Part shown: positions 43,547 to 52,575 of the stretch, piece after piece
Layout of the letters: each line of letters starts with the position of its first letter
Numbering within the stretch: the stretch's first letter is position 1
From: an uncultured Lentisphaeria bacterium
GTDB lineage: Bacteria > Verrucomicrobiota > Lentisphaeria > Victivallales > Victivallaceae
DNA: 64,000 nucleotides
Assembly: GCA_903863035.1 (NCBI GenBank)
Contig: CAIPAT010000426.1
Span: 1 to 64,000 of the forward strand
Direction: 5' to 3'
Notes under the pieces: model-generated
The model's database searches: none
What the model saw: the letters and a program-made list of their open reading frames with translations, nothing else
What the model was told of the DNA's origin: nothing
Position numbers and translations under genes: made by a program

Positions 43547-45970
43547 ATGAAAATCATCATTGTCGGCGGAGTTGCCGGGGGAGCCAGCGCGGCGGCCAGA
43601 GCTGCCAGACTGGACAGTAAAGCTGAAATCATTCTTTTTGAACGTGGTCCGTACATTTCTTTCGCTAACTGCGGTCTGCCGTATCATGTCGGAAATGTAA
43701 TTCAACAGCGTGACAGTCTGCTGGTCATGACCCCTGAGGCATTAAAAGCCCGCAGCGGGATTGACACCCGTATCCGGCAGGAAGTTATTGCGTTGAACCC
43801 GGCAGCGAAAAGTGTCAAGGTCAGGAAAATTGACGACGGTACTGAATATATCGAAACTTACGATAAGTTGATTCTTGCCACCGGTTCCCGTCCGGCGATC
43901 CCGCAGATACCCGGTGTAGACGACCCGGATGTGCTGTCATTGTGGACTATTCCAGATATGGATAAAGTAAAAAGCCGGGTTGATAAAGGCATAAAACACG
44001 CGGTTGTCGCCGGTGGCGGATTTATCGGACTGGAAGTCGCCGAAAACCTGGTTGAACGCGGCGTGGAAACGGTTATGGTACAGCGACCGCCGCAGGTAAT
44101 GCCGACGCTCGATCCGGAAATGGCGGCAATGTTGACCGGAACGCTGGAGAAACATGGTGTAAAAGTATATTTGAACAATGCTTTAACCGCGATTCAGCGT
44201 ACGGCAGACGGTTTGACCGTGACACTCAAAGATGGCGCTGAAATAAAGACGCAAATGGTGGTTATGGGGTTGGGTGTGCATCCGAACAGCGAACTGGCGC
44301 GCGATGCCGGACTTGATCTCAATGAACGCGGCGGCATTAAAGTTAATCCATCCTTGCAGACTTCGAACCAGGACATTTACGCAGTCGGTGATGTGATTGA
44401 AGTAAACGACCCGGTTCTGAACAAACCGGTGATGATTCCGCTGGCCGGTCCGGCCAACCGCCAGGGACGGATTGCCGCGAATAATATTTTTGGAGCAAAT
44501 GAAACATATAAAGGCAGTTTAGGTACCAATATCTGCAAAGTATTTGAACTTACAGCTGCTTCGGTAGGAGTCAATGAAAAGCGGTTGATAAAAGAAAATA
44601 TACCATTTCTGAAAACTTATATAATCCCTGGCTCTCACGCTTCATATTATCCCGGCGCAACGCCGTTGTTTATCAAACTGCTGTTCGAACAGTCCGGCAG
44701 AATTCTTGGTGCGCAGGCAGTCGGCACTGGAGGCGTTGATAAACGGATTGATGTACTGGCGACTGCGATGCGCGGCAATTTGAAAGTGCAGGAATTGGAG
44801 GAACTGGAATTGGCGTACGCGCCGCCATACAGTTCTGCTAAGGACCCGGTAAATTTTGCCGGTTTTGTCGCTAACAATATTATCAAAGGTGACAGCCGCG
44901 TGGTTGCTCCGGATGCGATTCCGCAGAATGCACTTATTCTGGATGTACGTGAGAATGATGAGTTTGTTGTCGGTGCGATTCCGGGTGCGTTAAATATCCC
45001 TTTGGGCGAACTGCGTAACAATTTCGACAAACTGCCGAAAAACCGGCTGATTGTGACCCAGTGCCGTGTTGGTATTCGAGGATATCTTGCGGAGCGACTG
45101 TTGCGGGACAACGGTTTTGACGTAAAAAACCTCAGCGGCGGTTATCTGGCGTGGAAGCTGTTTCAAAAAAATGAAAAACCGCAGTCATGCGTGACTCCGG
45201 CCAATAATACAGGAGCTGGAAAATTTATGGAACCGGTAAAAGATACTGCGATTGAAGAATTGAACGTTTGCGGACTGCAATGCCCCGGTCCTATTGTTCA
45301 GGTTAAAAAATATCTAGAGAAAATGGCAGACGGCAAAGCGCTGAAAGTAGTTGCCAGCGACGCTGGATTTTTCAACGATCTGCCTGCGTGGTGTCAGGCC
45401 ACCGGCAACAGCCTCTTTTCAATTGAAAAGAAAGGCGGCAATGTTGAGGCTGTCATCGTTAAGGGGCATGAAGCGGCGGCGCAAGTCGGACAGAATGCTG
45501 AAAAACGCACGACTATCGTGCTGTTCAGCAACGATCTGGACAAAGCGATGGCGGCATTCATCATCGCTACCGGTTTTGCCGCGCTTGGGCAGCCTGTCTC
45601 CATATTCTTCACCTTCTGGGGACTGAATGTACTGCGCAAAGAAAATCCGCCTGCTGTTAAAAAAGATATTCTCAGCCGGATGTTCGGTTTTATGATGCCG
45701 CGCGGTGCGAAGAAACTGGCATTGTCAAAAATGCACATGCTGGGCGCGGGAACCGCCATGATGAAATATGTCATGGCTTCCAAAAACGTTGACAGTCTCC
45801 CGGCGCTGATTGCTCAGGCAAGAACGATGGGCATTGAATTTCTGGCGTGTGAAATGGCGATGAACGTCATGGGCATCAAACAGGAAGAATTACTGGATGG
45901 CGTGGAAACTACCGGAGTGGCAAACTTTGCTGCATTATCAGCCCGCAGCACCACCACTCTTTTTATCTGA
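43547..45970 (+). CDS. four-domain sulfur enzyme: CoA-disulfide-reductase-like, rhodanese, TusA, DsrE
   Basis: This 807-residue fusion runs in order: FAD/NAD(P)H disulfide reductase (about 1-440; GGVAGGASAAAR, redox Cys42 in FANCGLPYHVG); rhodanese (about 450-545; LDVREND and persulfide Cys506 in TQCRVGIRG); TusA-like sulfur carrier (about 570-640; CGLQCPGP, Cys575/Cys579); and DsrE/F-like (about 655-807; TTIVLFSNDLDKAMAAFIIA, WGLNVL). Each part handles persulfide or thiol sulfur. The combination is known in anaerobes and Firmicutes and suggests reduction or transfer of polysulfide or CoA persulfide. Regulated by the adjacent TetR protein, by inference. Confidence 0.9.
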   Translation: MKIIIVGGVAGGASAAARAARLDSKAEIILFERGPYISFANCGLPYHVGNVIQQRDSLLVMTPEALKARSGIDTRIRQEVIALNPAAKSVKVRKIDDGTEYIETYDKLILATGSRPAIPQIPGVDDPDVLSLWTIPDMDKVKSRVDKGIKHAVVAGGGFIGLEVAENLVERGVETVMVQRPPQVMPTLDPEMAAMLTGTLEKHGVKVYLNNALTAIQRTADGLTVTLKDGAEIKTQMVVMGLGVHPNSELARDAGLDLNERGGIKVNPSLQTSNQDIYAVGDVIEVNDPVLNKPVMIPLAGPANRQGRIAANNIFGANETYKGSLGTNICKVFELTAASVGVNEKRLIKENIPFLKTYIIPGSHASYYPGATPLFIKLLFEQSGRILGAQAVGTGGVDKRIDVLATAMRGNLKVQELEELELAYAPPYSSAKDPVNFAGFVANNIIKGDSRVVAPDAIPQNALILDVRENDEFVVGAIPGALNIPLGELRNNFDKLPKNRLIVTQCRVGIRGYLAERLLRDNGFDVKNLSGGYLAWKLFQKNEKPQSCVTPANNTGAGKFMEPVKDTAIEELNVCGLQCPGPIVQVKKYLEKMADGKALKVVASDAGFFNDLPAWCQATGNSLFSIEKKGGNVEAVIVKGHEAAAQVGQNAEKRTTIVLFSNDLDKAMAAFIIATGFAALGQPVSIFFTFWGLNVLRKENPPAVKKDILSRMFGFMMPRGAKKLALSKMHMLGAGTAMMKYVMASKNVDSLPALIAQARTMGIEFLACEMAMNVMGIKQEELLDGVETTGVANFAALSARSTTTLFI

Positions 45971-45980
45971 TTTATTTTTA

Positions 45981-46027
45981 AACAACGGAGTGCCGGCAAT
46001 ATTCCGCCTCCGTTGTTTTTTATTTTT
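45981..46027 (+). terminator. rho-independent terminator of the sulfur-fusion gene
   Basis: AACAACGGAG (45981-45990) pairs with CTCCGTTGTT (46008-46017), followed by TTTATTTTT-type T-rich sequence. It starts 11 bases after the stop. Confidence 0.85.
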
Positions 46028-46157
46028 CTTTAATTACGCAGCTGAAGCCCAATATGAAAGCTGTCGTGACAAGTACAGGAGTTCCCCAAAAAACTCTAGA
46101 ATATCTGCTGCTCAGCGGAATCCAGGGGGCTATAGGTATCATACGGCTGTTCCTGAA

Positions 46158-48284
46158 TTATTTTTTAGCGGCTGTGAAGTTTTCCAGCTTGAACTGCGGG
46201 AGTTTTTTGAAAACTTTATAATAAAGCAAATATATGTTCTGAGACTGCGGATCTGTCAGAAATGCCGCTTCTGCCAGTTTTTCCGCCAGCGGCATATTGC
46301 GTTCCTTGTAAGATTGCCATGCCAGTTGGGCGGTCACCAATGCCTTGGCTTTATCGCCTGAAGGAATGAATTTGAAAACCCGATATTTTATTGAAAGAGA
46401 ATTCACTTCGCCTGGCGGGATAATTTCATAAAAATACTGCATTTCCCTCGGACGTGCATCCATCAAAAATACCGTTGACTTAACATTGACTTGTTTGGCG
46501 GCGGCAATGTACCGGTACGAGTACGGATGCAGCGGCTCAAAGCAGGAGTTGCGGTTAAAAACCACATATTCAACGCCGTAATATTCGCAGAAGTCAGCGA
46601 ATTGGCTTTCGCTGCCATGATACATCAGGTTGATATAGTCTTCGGCGATTTTCCTGCTTGCGGGGAGCTCGAATTTGGGTTGCACTACAATATTAGCCCC
46701 GCAGTAAGCTTTGAGTACCGGCGCCAGCGTCATTTCCGACAGTACGGTATGCCCCTGAATCCTGGACTGTCTGAACCATTTTACGAGGTCGGTTGTTTCA
46801 CGCAGGAAGTTTTTCGGATAGTTCCTGCGCTGCTCCCTGGTGGCTTCAGCTTCCAGGTAAATTGTCAGCAACGTGATAATTATTAATGTCAGCCGCAGCT
46901 TGAACCTGGCTTTATTCCGGTATAGATCGTAGAAAATCAGCGGCAGAGCTACCGCGGAAAAGACCCCGCAGAAAACGCTGAAGCGTACCATGAAAATGTA
47001 AATCAGAAAATAGATCGCTGTCAGCCACAACGGCAGCAGTGATCTGCTTAAGCCGGTTTTCAGGCGTCTTCTGGCATTTTTAAAGCAAAGGCCGGCGGTA
47101 AACGCGATTCCCAGAATCCACAAAGCAGCGGGAAATAACAGTTTGGATTGAGCCAGAGAGGCCGAGTGCAGCGATGGAGTCCAAAGAAATCTTGCCGTGA
47201 AATTAAGTTCGTCAGGATCGGCCGGTTTTACGTTACAGAAGGCTATTTTTGCTTTGATCAGTTCGTTAAAGTGGCTGTAGTTTGCGGCATAACCGGAACT
47301 TGCCAGTTTCCAGATACCGAAAAAGACAAGGCCGGATACCACCAGTACTACCAGCTTGCGCGATAATTTTACCGAAGGTAGAAAATATAGTGAAAAAAGC
47401 AAAGGGAAGACAAACATAATCAGCGGGGAGCATATCAACTGATGTGCCCGATTATATGGCACCAGCACTGCGGAAAGCAACAGCGCTGCATACATGAACA
47501 GGTAGAATTGAAGTCTTTTTCCGGAAGTGTTGCCGCCGGACATGACTCTGATGATTTCATAAACACCCCACAACAGGAAGCATAACTGGCTCATATCCCA
47601 GAAGGCGGTTGCACAAAAAGTACAGACCCCGGTCAGAAGCAGCGCTCGCACGGAACGTTTTCTCATGGCGAATGCGCCGAATGCAAATGCGGCAGCCAGG
47701 AACGGCATCGCGAAATCTTCGCACAGGATATCCTGCCCTGTATAGCGGGCGATTGCGGCCGGCGCGAAAATGTAGATCAATACTCCGGCAGATGCCCACG
47801 GCAGAGGGCAGCGCAGAAAATAGAGCCACAGAAAAATGAAGCCGGCGGTCAGTGATGCCCATAACCGGATGGTATTGCGCATGAAAGCAGCACCGGCAGG
47901 GTCATCTTCATATATCTTGTCTGCCGGAGACAGCGCCGGTTCACCGAAAAGTAATTTCGTGATGCGCCAGGAATATCCGAGAAAATATTCAATTCCCAGC
48001 GGCATTTGTTCACTGACTTTTACTTTATCCATCCCTGCCAGAGTGCGATCATAGTCCGGGATGCCTTTGCCGCTGCCGACATCTTTCGCAAATCCGTACA
48101 TTATGGAACTTTCAACCCAGAAAGGGTAGAAATCAGCTCCAGTCTGGATTTTTATATACGCCAGTTCCCGGTTGCAGACATATGTCCGCACGGCAAACGC
48201 CAGAAGCACTGCCAGAATAAAAAGCACCCATGTTTTTGACAAAAATATTCTTATTTCACGCACTGGTACAGGATAGTTGCTCAT
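46158..48284 (-). CDS. polytopic GT-C-type glycosyltransferase-like membrane protein
   Basis: This 708-residue protein has 11-13 predicted membrane helices in its first about 480 residues, followed by a soluble C-terminal domain. The first loop, ADFYPFWVESS, is acidic, and the arrangement resembles STT3/ArnT-like GT-C transferases that use lipid-linked sugars. The soluble part contains HTVLSEMTLAPVLKAYCG and a short TPR-like helix pair at the end (KERNMPLAEKLAEAAFL). The donor and acceptor are unknown. Its ATG overlaps the rpoN stop (ATGA), so the genes are likely coupled. Confidence 0.65.
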   Translation of the reverse strand: MSNYPVPVREIRIFLSKTWVLFILAVLLAFAVRTYVCNRELAYIKIQTGADFYPFWVESSIMYGFAKDVGSGKGIPDYDRTLAGMDKVKVSEQMPLGIEYFLGYSWRITKLLFGEPALSPADKIYEDDPAGAAFMRNTIRLWASLTAGFIFLWLYFLRCPLPWASAGVLIYIFAPAAIARYTGQDILCEDFAMPFLAAAFAFGAFAMRKRSVRALLLTGVCTFCATAFWDMSQLCFLLWGVYEIIRVMSGGNTSGKRLQFYLFMYAALLLSAVLVPYNRAHQLICSPLIMFVFPLLFSLYFLPSVKLSRKLVVLVVSGLVFFGIWKLASSGYAANYSHFNELIKAKIAFCNVKPADPDELNFTARFLWTPSLHSASLAQSKLLFPAALWILGIAFTAGLCFKNARRRLKTGLSRSLLPLWLTAIYFLIYIFMVRFSVFCGVFSAVALPLIFYDLYRNKARFKLRLTLIIITLLTIYLEAEATREQRRNYPKNFLRETTDLVKWFRQSRIQGHTVLSEMTLAPVLKAYCGANIVVQPKFELPASRKIAEDYINLMYHGSESQFADFCEYYGVEYVVFNRNSCFEPLHPYSYRYIAAAKQVNVKSTVFLMDARPREMQYFYEIIPPGEVNSLSIKYRVFKFIPSGDKAKALVTAQLAWQSYKERNMPLAEKLAEAAFLTDPQSQNIYLLYYKVFKKLPQFKLENFTAAKK

Positions 48285-49783
48285 GTATACTCTTTCCTGA
48301 GATTGGATGGCGGAATATCCATTTCTTCGCGGTATTTGGCTACGGTACGTCTGGCGACTGAGAGCCCGGATTGTTTTAGCATCGTGGAAAGTTTACTGTC
48401 AGAAAGAGGTTTTTCCCGATCTTCTTTTAAGATCATGTCCCGGATTTTTTCTTTAATACTTTTTGAAGACAGGACTTCTCCTTCGTCAGTCTGGTAGCCG
48501 CCGCTGAAGAAGAATTTGAATTCGAATAATCCGATTGGGGTTTGGATGTATTTATTGGCGATTGCGCGGCTGATGGTGGTTTCGTGAAGCCCCAGTTTAT
48601 CGGCAACCTGCTGCATGGTCAGCGGGCGCATGTGTTCTATGCCTTTTTGCATAAAATCATGCTGTGAATCAACAATTACCTGGGCGATCCGCTGGATTGT
48701 GCTCTGCCGCTGTTCCAGGCTTCTTATCAGCATTTTGCCGCTGATTATTTTTTCCCGGATATAATCTCTGGTTTCTTTCGGCGTGCTTGGATCTTCCAGC
48801 AGATTCATATACATTCTGGATATCCGCAAGTGTGGAATCTGCTCGTCGTTGAGTATGATTTGAAAATCGTCGTTGACCTTTTCAACAGAAAGCTCCGGTA
48901 TGACAAAGACCGTATTATCCGGGGAAACTGCCGATCCCGGGTATGGATTCAGATCTTTGATCTTTTCCACCAGTCCGGTTAGTTCATCAAGTGAAATATG
49001 CATCGTTTTGGCGATTTGCGGCAGACGGTTTTTACCGATGTCCTCAAGATGGTATCTGATAAGTTTTGGAAGCCGTTTGTCCTGACTTTTCTGTCGTTCC
49101 AGCTGAAGCAGCAGGCATTCTTTCAGATCTCTTGCGCCGATACCGGGCGGCTCAAAAGATTGAACCAGTTTCAGTGCGCTATTGACTTGCTCAGAATCTG
49201 CACTTGCGGCTGAAGCAATATCCGGAAGCTGAGTCCGGAGGTAGCCGCTTTCGTCAATACTGCCGATGATGGCTTCAGCAACCGCTGCGGTTTTGGGATC
49301 GGCGTCAGACAGTCTCAATTGTTCCAGCATTTGTTCCTGCAGCGATGGCTGCTTGATCAAGGAGTTGAACATAAATTCCCGCTTTTCCTCGTTTTCCTCG
49401 GAATAGTCTGCTGCACTGTGTGCAGGGGGAAGATAGTCATGCCAGGTATCGGCCAGTTCCATCAGATCGGAAATATCCCTGTCGTCATCGCCTTCCGGCG
49501 CAATCTGTTCGCTGTTGCTTCCTGACTGAAAAATGGCATCTTCCGGCAGTGGTTCCTTACTGATTTTTACCTGTTCGATAACTGGATTACTGTCAAGTTC
49601 ATGATTTAGCTTGTCCTGCAGTTCCAGCAGCGGAGTAAGCAGTACTTCCAGCGATTGTATCTGCTGCGGAGCCAGTACCTGTTCCTGTCTGAGTTCCTGA
49701 TTTTGATTTAAATATTGATCTGCCATTTTACCCGTCATATTTTTCTGCTGTTTATCACTGAACAGCGAATTGATATTGCTCAC
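48281..49783 (-). CDS. rpoN: RNA polymerase sigma-54 factor
   Basis: This 500-residue sigma factor directs RNA polymerase to -24/-12 promoters and needs AAA+ activators. The Gln/Leu-rich region I is at about 25-70 (LAPQQIQSLEVLLTPLLELQ), followed by an acidic region and the core-binding domain, then a C-terminal HTH and the RpoN box ARRTVAKYRE near residue 477. The listed GTG 49783 may not be the real start; ATG 49726 begins MADQYLNQNQE and would be more typical. Its 3' end overlaps the GT-C gene start by four bases. Confidence 0.93.
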   Translation of the reverse strand: MSNINSLFSDKQQKNMTGKMADQYLNQNQELRQEQVLAPQQIQSLEVLLTPLLELQDKLNHELDSNPVIEQVKISKEPLPEDAIFQSGSNSEQIAPEGDDDRDISDLMELADTWHDYLPPAHSAADYSEENEEKREFMFNSLIKQPSLQEQMLEQLRLSDADPKTAAVAEAIIGSIDESGYLRTQLPDIASAASADSEQVNSALKLVQSFEPPGIGARDLKECLLLQLERQKSQDKRLPKLIRYHLEDIGKNRLPQIAKTMHISLDELTGLVEKIKDLNPYPGSAVSPDNTVFVIPELSVEKVNDDFQIILNDEQIPHLRISRMYMNLLEDPSTPKETRDYIREKIISGKMLIRSLEQRQSTIQRIAQVIVDSQHDFMQKGIEHMRPLTMQQVADKLGLHETTISRAIANKYIQTPIGLFEFKFFFSGGYQTDEGEVLSSKSIKEKIRDMILKEDREKPLSDSKLSTMLKQSGLSVARRTVAKYREEMDIPPSNLRKEYT

Positions 49784-49912
49784 TATAAATTATATAGTAA
49801 TATTATGCATTAAACTGTAAAAATCCAACACGAACCGCCTTAAAAGCATAAAAATGGATTTGATGGGTTACGGATACGGTATCAAATAACTTATAGAAAG
49901 AGTGAATGATAA

Positions 49913-50716
49913 ATGACAATTGGTATAACTGCGCTCGGAAGCGGCAGCAGAGGCAATGCTTTCGTGATTCATTCGCCTGACGCCTCCATTCTGATTGACG
50001 CCGGTTTTTCGCGTAAGGATCTGCTTGTCCGCATGGCGGCTGTCGGAGTTATTCCCGGGCAGATTAAAGCGCTGCTGCTGACTCATGAGCATGAAGATCA
50101 TGTCAGAGGTTGCAGGCTGTTCTGCAATCAATTTGATATTCCAGCATACATGACGTCAAGAACGATGGATTATCTGGAAAAGAAAGAGACTCTTTCAAGC
50201 AGAGTGCTGGTATTTGCTCCGGGAGAGTTTTTTGAAGTTGCCGGATTCAAGATATTGCCATTCGCAGTTCAACACGACGCGATTGATCCGGTAGGATTCG
50301 TTATTTCTAAAAACGGACGATCTATTGCACTGGCTACAGATCTGGGGGCGGTCAACGGTCTTACCCGGCAAAGGCTTTACGACTGCGATATTCTGGTGCT
50401 TGAAAGCAATTACGATCAGGAAATGCTTAAAAATTCTCAAAGGCAGCTTCACTTGAAAAGACGGATCATGGGGCGCAACGGACATTTAAATAATCTGGAT
50501 ACATTAAATTCTTTACCGGAACTGCTCACAGAACGGACTTCCGCTCTGTTCCTGGTCCATGTCAGTTCCGAATGCAATACTTATGAACTGGTACGGGAAC
50601 TTGCGCGCCATAAATTGCATGAAATGCGCCGGCAGGATATATTTATGCAGGTTGTTGAGCAGTCTGTTCCGGTTCCGACCTACTGGCTGGAAACAGCCGG
50701 CAGTCTTGAGATATAA
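49913..50716 (+). CDS. WalJ/YycJ-like metallo-beta-lactamase-fold hydrolase
   Basis: This 267-residue MBL-fold enzyme has the di-metal motif THEHEDHVRG near residue 59, a later LATDLGAV Asp ligand and a C-terminal His (LFLVHVSSE). The arrangement matches WalJ/YycJ, a 5'-exonuclease-like protein of the Firmicutes WalRK operon. In this window it precedes a Ser/Thr kinase and a degenerate histidine kinase. The function here is inferred, not shown. Confidence 0.82.
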   Translation: MTIGITALGSGSRGNAFVIHSPDASILIDAGFSRKDLLVRMAAVGVIPGQIKALLLTHEHEDHVRGCRLFCNQFDIPAYMTSRTMDYLEKKETLSSRVLVFAPGEFFEVAGFKILPFAVQHDAIDPVGFVISKNGRSIALATDLGAVNGLTRQRLYDCDILVLESNYDQEMLKNSQRQLHLKRRIMGRNGHLNNLDTLNSLPELLTERTSALFLVHVSSECNTYELVRELARHKLHEMRRQDIFMQVVEQSVPVPTYWLETAGSLEI

Positions 50717-50740
50717 ATAATTACAGCAGGATTTGGGAAA

Positions 50741-52474
50741 ATGTCTGAAGTCGTTGATAATAAAGATACCCTTATATACAATAATGCTCCTGCTGTAATT
50801 AAATCTGCAGCGCATGACAATCTGTCGCCTGGCGCACTGAAAGTATCGTGTCATGCATGTCTCCAGAAACTTGATGTTTCTGATCTTGAACCGTTCTCAC
50901 ATTTTGCATGTCCTTCCTGCGATGCTGATATGATTGCACCAAAATGGTTCGGTAATTATCTGCTTGAGGAACAATGCGGGCAGGGGGGGATGGCAAATGT
51001 TTATCGTGCGCTTGATTTGACCCTTGACCGCGAAGTTGCCATCAAAGTGTTGAAAGATGAAATAGCTCAGATGGAGCATTCCGCCAACCTTTTTCTGCAT
51101 GAAGCCAGAATTGCGGCCGCCCTGAATCATTATGGTATTATACCTATCTATTCCTGCGGAGAATTTGAAAAACAGCCATTTTTTGTAATGCAATATATGG
51201 GGAATTGCTCTCTGGAACATCAGATACTTATACAGCCGCAGATTCCGGTTGAGAAAGTAGTCCGCTGGATGATTGACATTGCCGAAGGGCTTGACAATGC
51301 CAGACGACACGGGATCATTCATCATGATGTTAAACCAGGCAACATCCTGCTGGATTCGGATGGTAATGTAAAAATTGGCGACTTTGGTATCGCGCATGCT
51401 ATTTTTGATAACCGGTCCAATCAATTGGTGGAAGTTACCGGCAGTTGGGGAAGTCCGCATTATGTCAGTCCGGAGAAGCTGGAGGAAGGCAAAGAAGATT
51501 TCCAGGGGGATATTTTCAGTCTTGGAGCCACTTTTTATGAATTGCTGACCGGTAAAGCGCCGTTTGATTCTTCTGAGCAGGTAGAGATGCTGAGAATGCG
51601 GCAGGCAGGGACATTCACTCCGGTGCATGAACTGCGAAGCAATGTGACGCCGGCGCTGTCCTCGCTTATCCGGCGCATGCTGGCGTATGAGCCGCTGGAA
51701 CGTCCTGGATATCGTGAGATTATACGTGAACTGAATAGTGTTTTGAAGGTAATTTCGCCACATAAGGACGGTTGTAAACGGAAATTAATCAATATTGACA
51801 CCTCGTTTTATTTGCAAATGAAATATTATGTAATCGCGGCATTATGCTTGATTGTAATCATTGCCGGTGGCATTGTCATTTATAGTAGTATCTCTAAAAA
51901 GATGATAAAAGCAGTTCCTGAAAAAAACGGTAACGCTGATTTTCTCCCTTCTGCTTCCACTGCTCTCGCTTCGGGAGATTCAGCACACGCGGCCTCAATT
52001 GCCGCGTTTGAATTCGAAAATGTCAAATCTGCCGCTAAGGTCAGGAAACAGGCGGCAATGATAACTGCTTTATGCGCTTATCTTAATAACGATGATCAGG
52101 CCGCGGATAAATGTGCCGCCGTATCGCAGCGCCTGGCAGCGGCCGGAGTTCCGTCCGCAGATAAATTTAAAATTATTATTGATTTTCTGGCTAATCCGGC
52201 TCTTTCTGGAAAATATCTCACTGACAATATTCCTGTTTCGGAAAAAGAAGCATGGAATGTGGCCAGCTTCGCATTGTTTGTTAAAAATCTGTATTCACAC
52301 GCAGCAAAGCAGGAATTAATAAAAAATTTAACTGAGTTGCAGAACAATCTGTCAACTGCCGCTGCTGACTCCTGGCCGCACAAAGCATGGTCAGATCGTA
52401 TCCCGGTGTATCGGGAATGTATTATAGATGGCAAAATTCCGGAGGGAAATATTGAGCCGATTTTTTCGCGGTAA
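50741..52474 (+). CDS. Ser/Thr protein kinase with N-terminal zinc ribbon and one membrane helix
   Basis: This 577-residue protein has an N-terminal CxxC pair (CHAC near 37, CPSC near 57) suggesting a zinc ribbon, then a PknB-type kinase at about 68-335: GQGGMANVY (Gly loop), VAIK (Lys), HHDVKPGN (catalytic loop), GDFGIAH and YVSPE. The kinase looks active, but HHD replaces the usual HRD, making it non-RD. A single helix (about 365-387, IAALCLIVIIAGGIVIY) separates a C-terminal extracytoplasmic all-helical region. It lies 24 bp after the WalJ-like gene. Confidence 0.88.
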   Translation: MSEVVDNKDTLIYNNAPAVIKSAAHDNLSPGALKVSCHACLQKLDVSDLEPFSHFACPSCDADMIAPKWFGNYLLEEQCGQGGMANVYRALDLTLDREVAIKVLKDEIAQMEHSANLFLHEARIAAALNHYGIIPIYSCGEFEKQPFFVMQYMGNCSLEHQILIQPQIPVEKVVRWMIDIAEGLDNARRHGIIHHDVKPGNILLDSDGNVKIGDFGIAHAIFDNRSNQLVEVTGSWGSPHYVSPEKLEEGKEDFQGDIFSLGATFYELLTGKAPFDSSEQVEMLRMRQAGTFTPVHELRSNVTPALSSLIRRMLAYEPLERPGYREIIRELNSVLKVISPHKDGCKRKLINIDTSFYLQMKYYVIAALCLIVIIAGGIVIYSSISKKMIKAVPEKNGNADFLPSASTALASGDSAHAASIAAFEFENVKSAAKVRKQAAMITALCAYLNNDDQAADKCAAVSQRLAAAGVPSADKFKIIIDFLANPALSGKYLTDNIPVSEKEAWNVASFALFVKNLYSHAAKQELIKNLTELQNNLSTAAADSWPHKAWSDRIPVYRECIIDGKIPEGNIEPIFSR

Positions 52475-52575
52475 AGATTAATCAATAACGAAAAGCGAAA
52501 AACCCAAAAGATGTGGAATGAGATCTTGCAAGAAAACCAATCAGCATTAACTCTATGTCAGAAAGCGAGGTTGAG

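Noticed and set aside
50897-51763. 288-codon minus frame opposite the Ser/Thr kinase
   Set aside because: Antisense to well-supported kinase motifs, no start signal.
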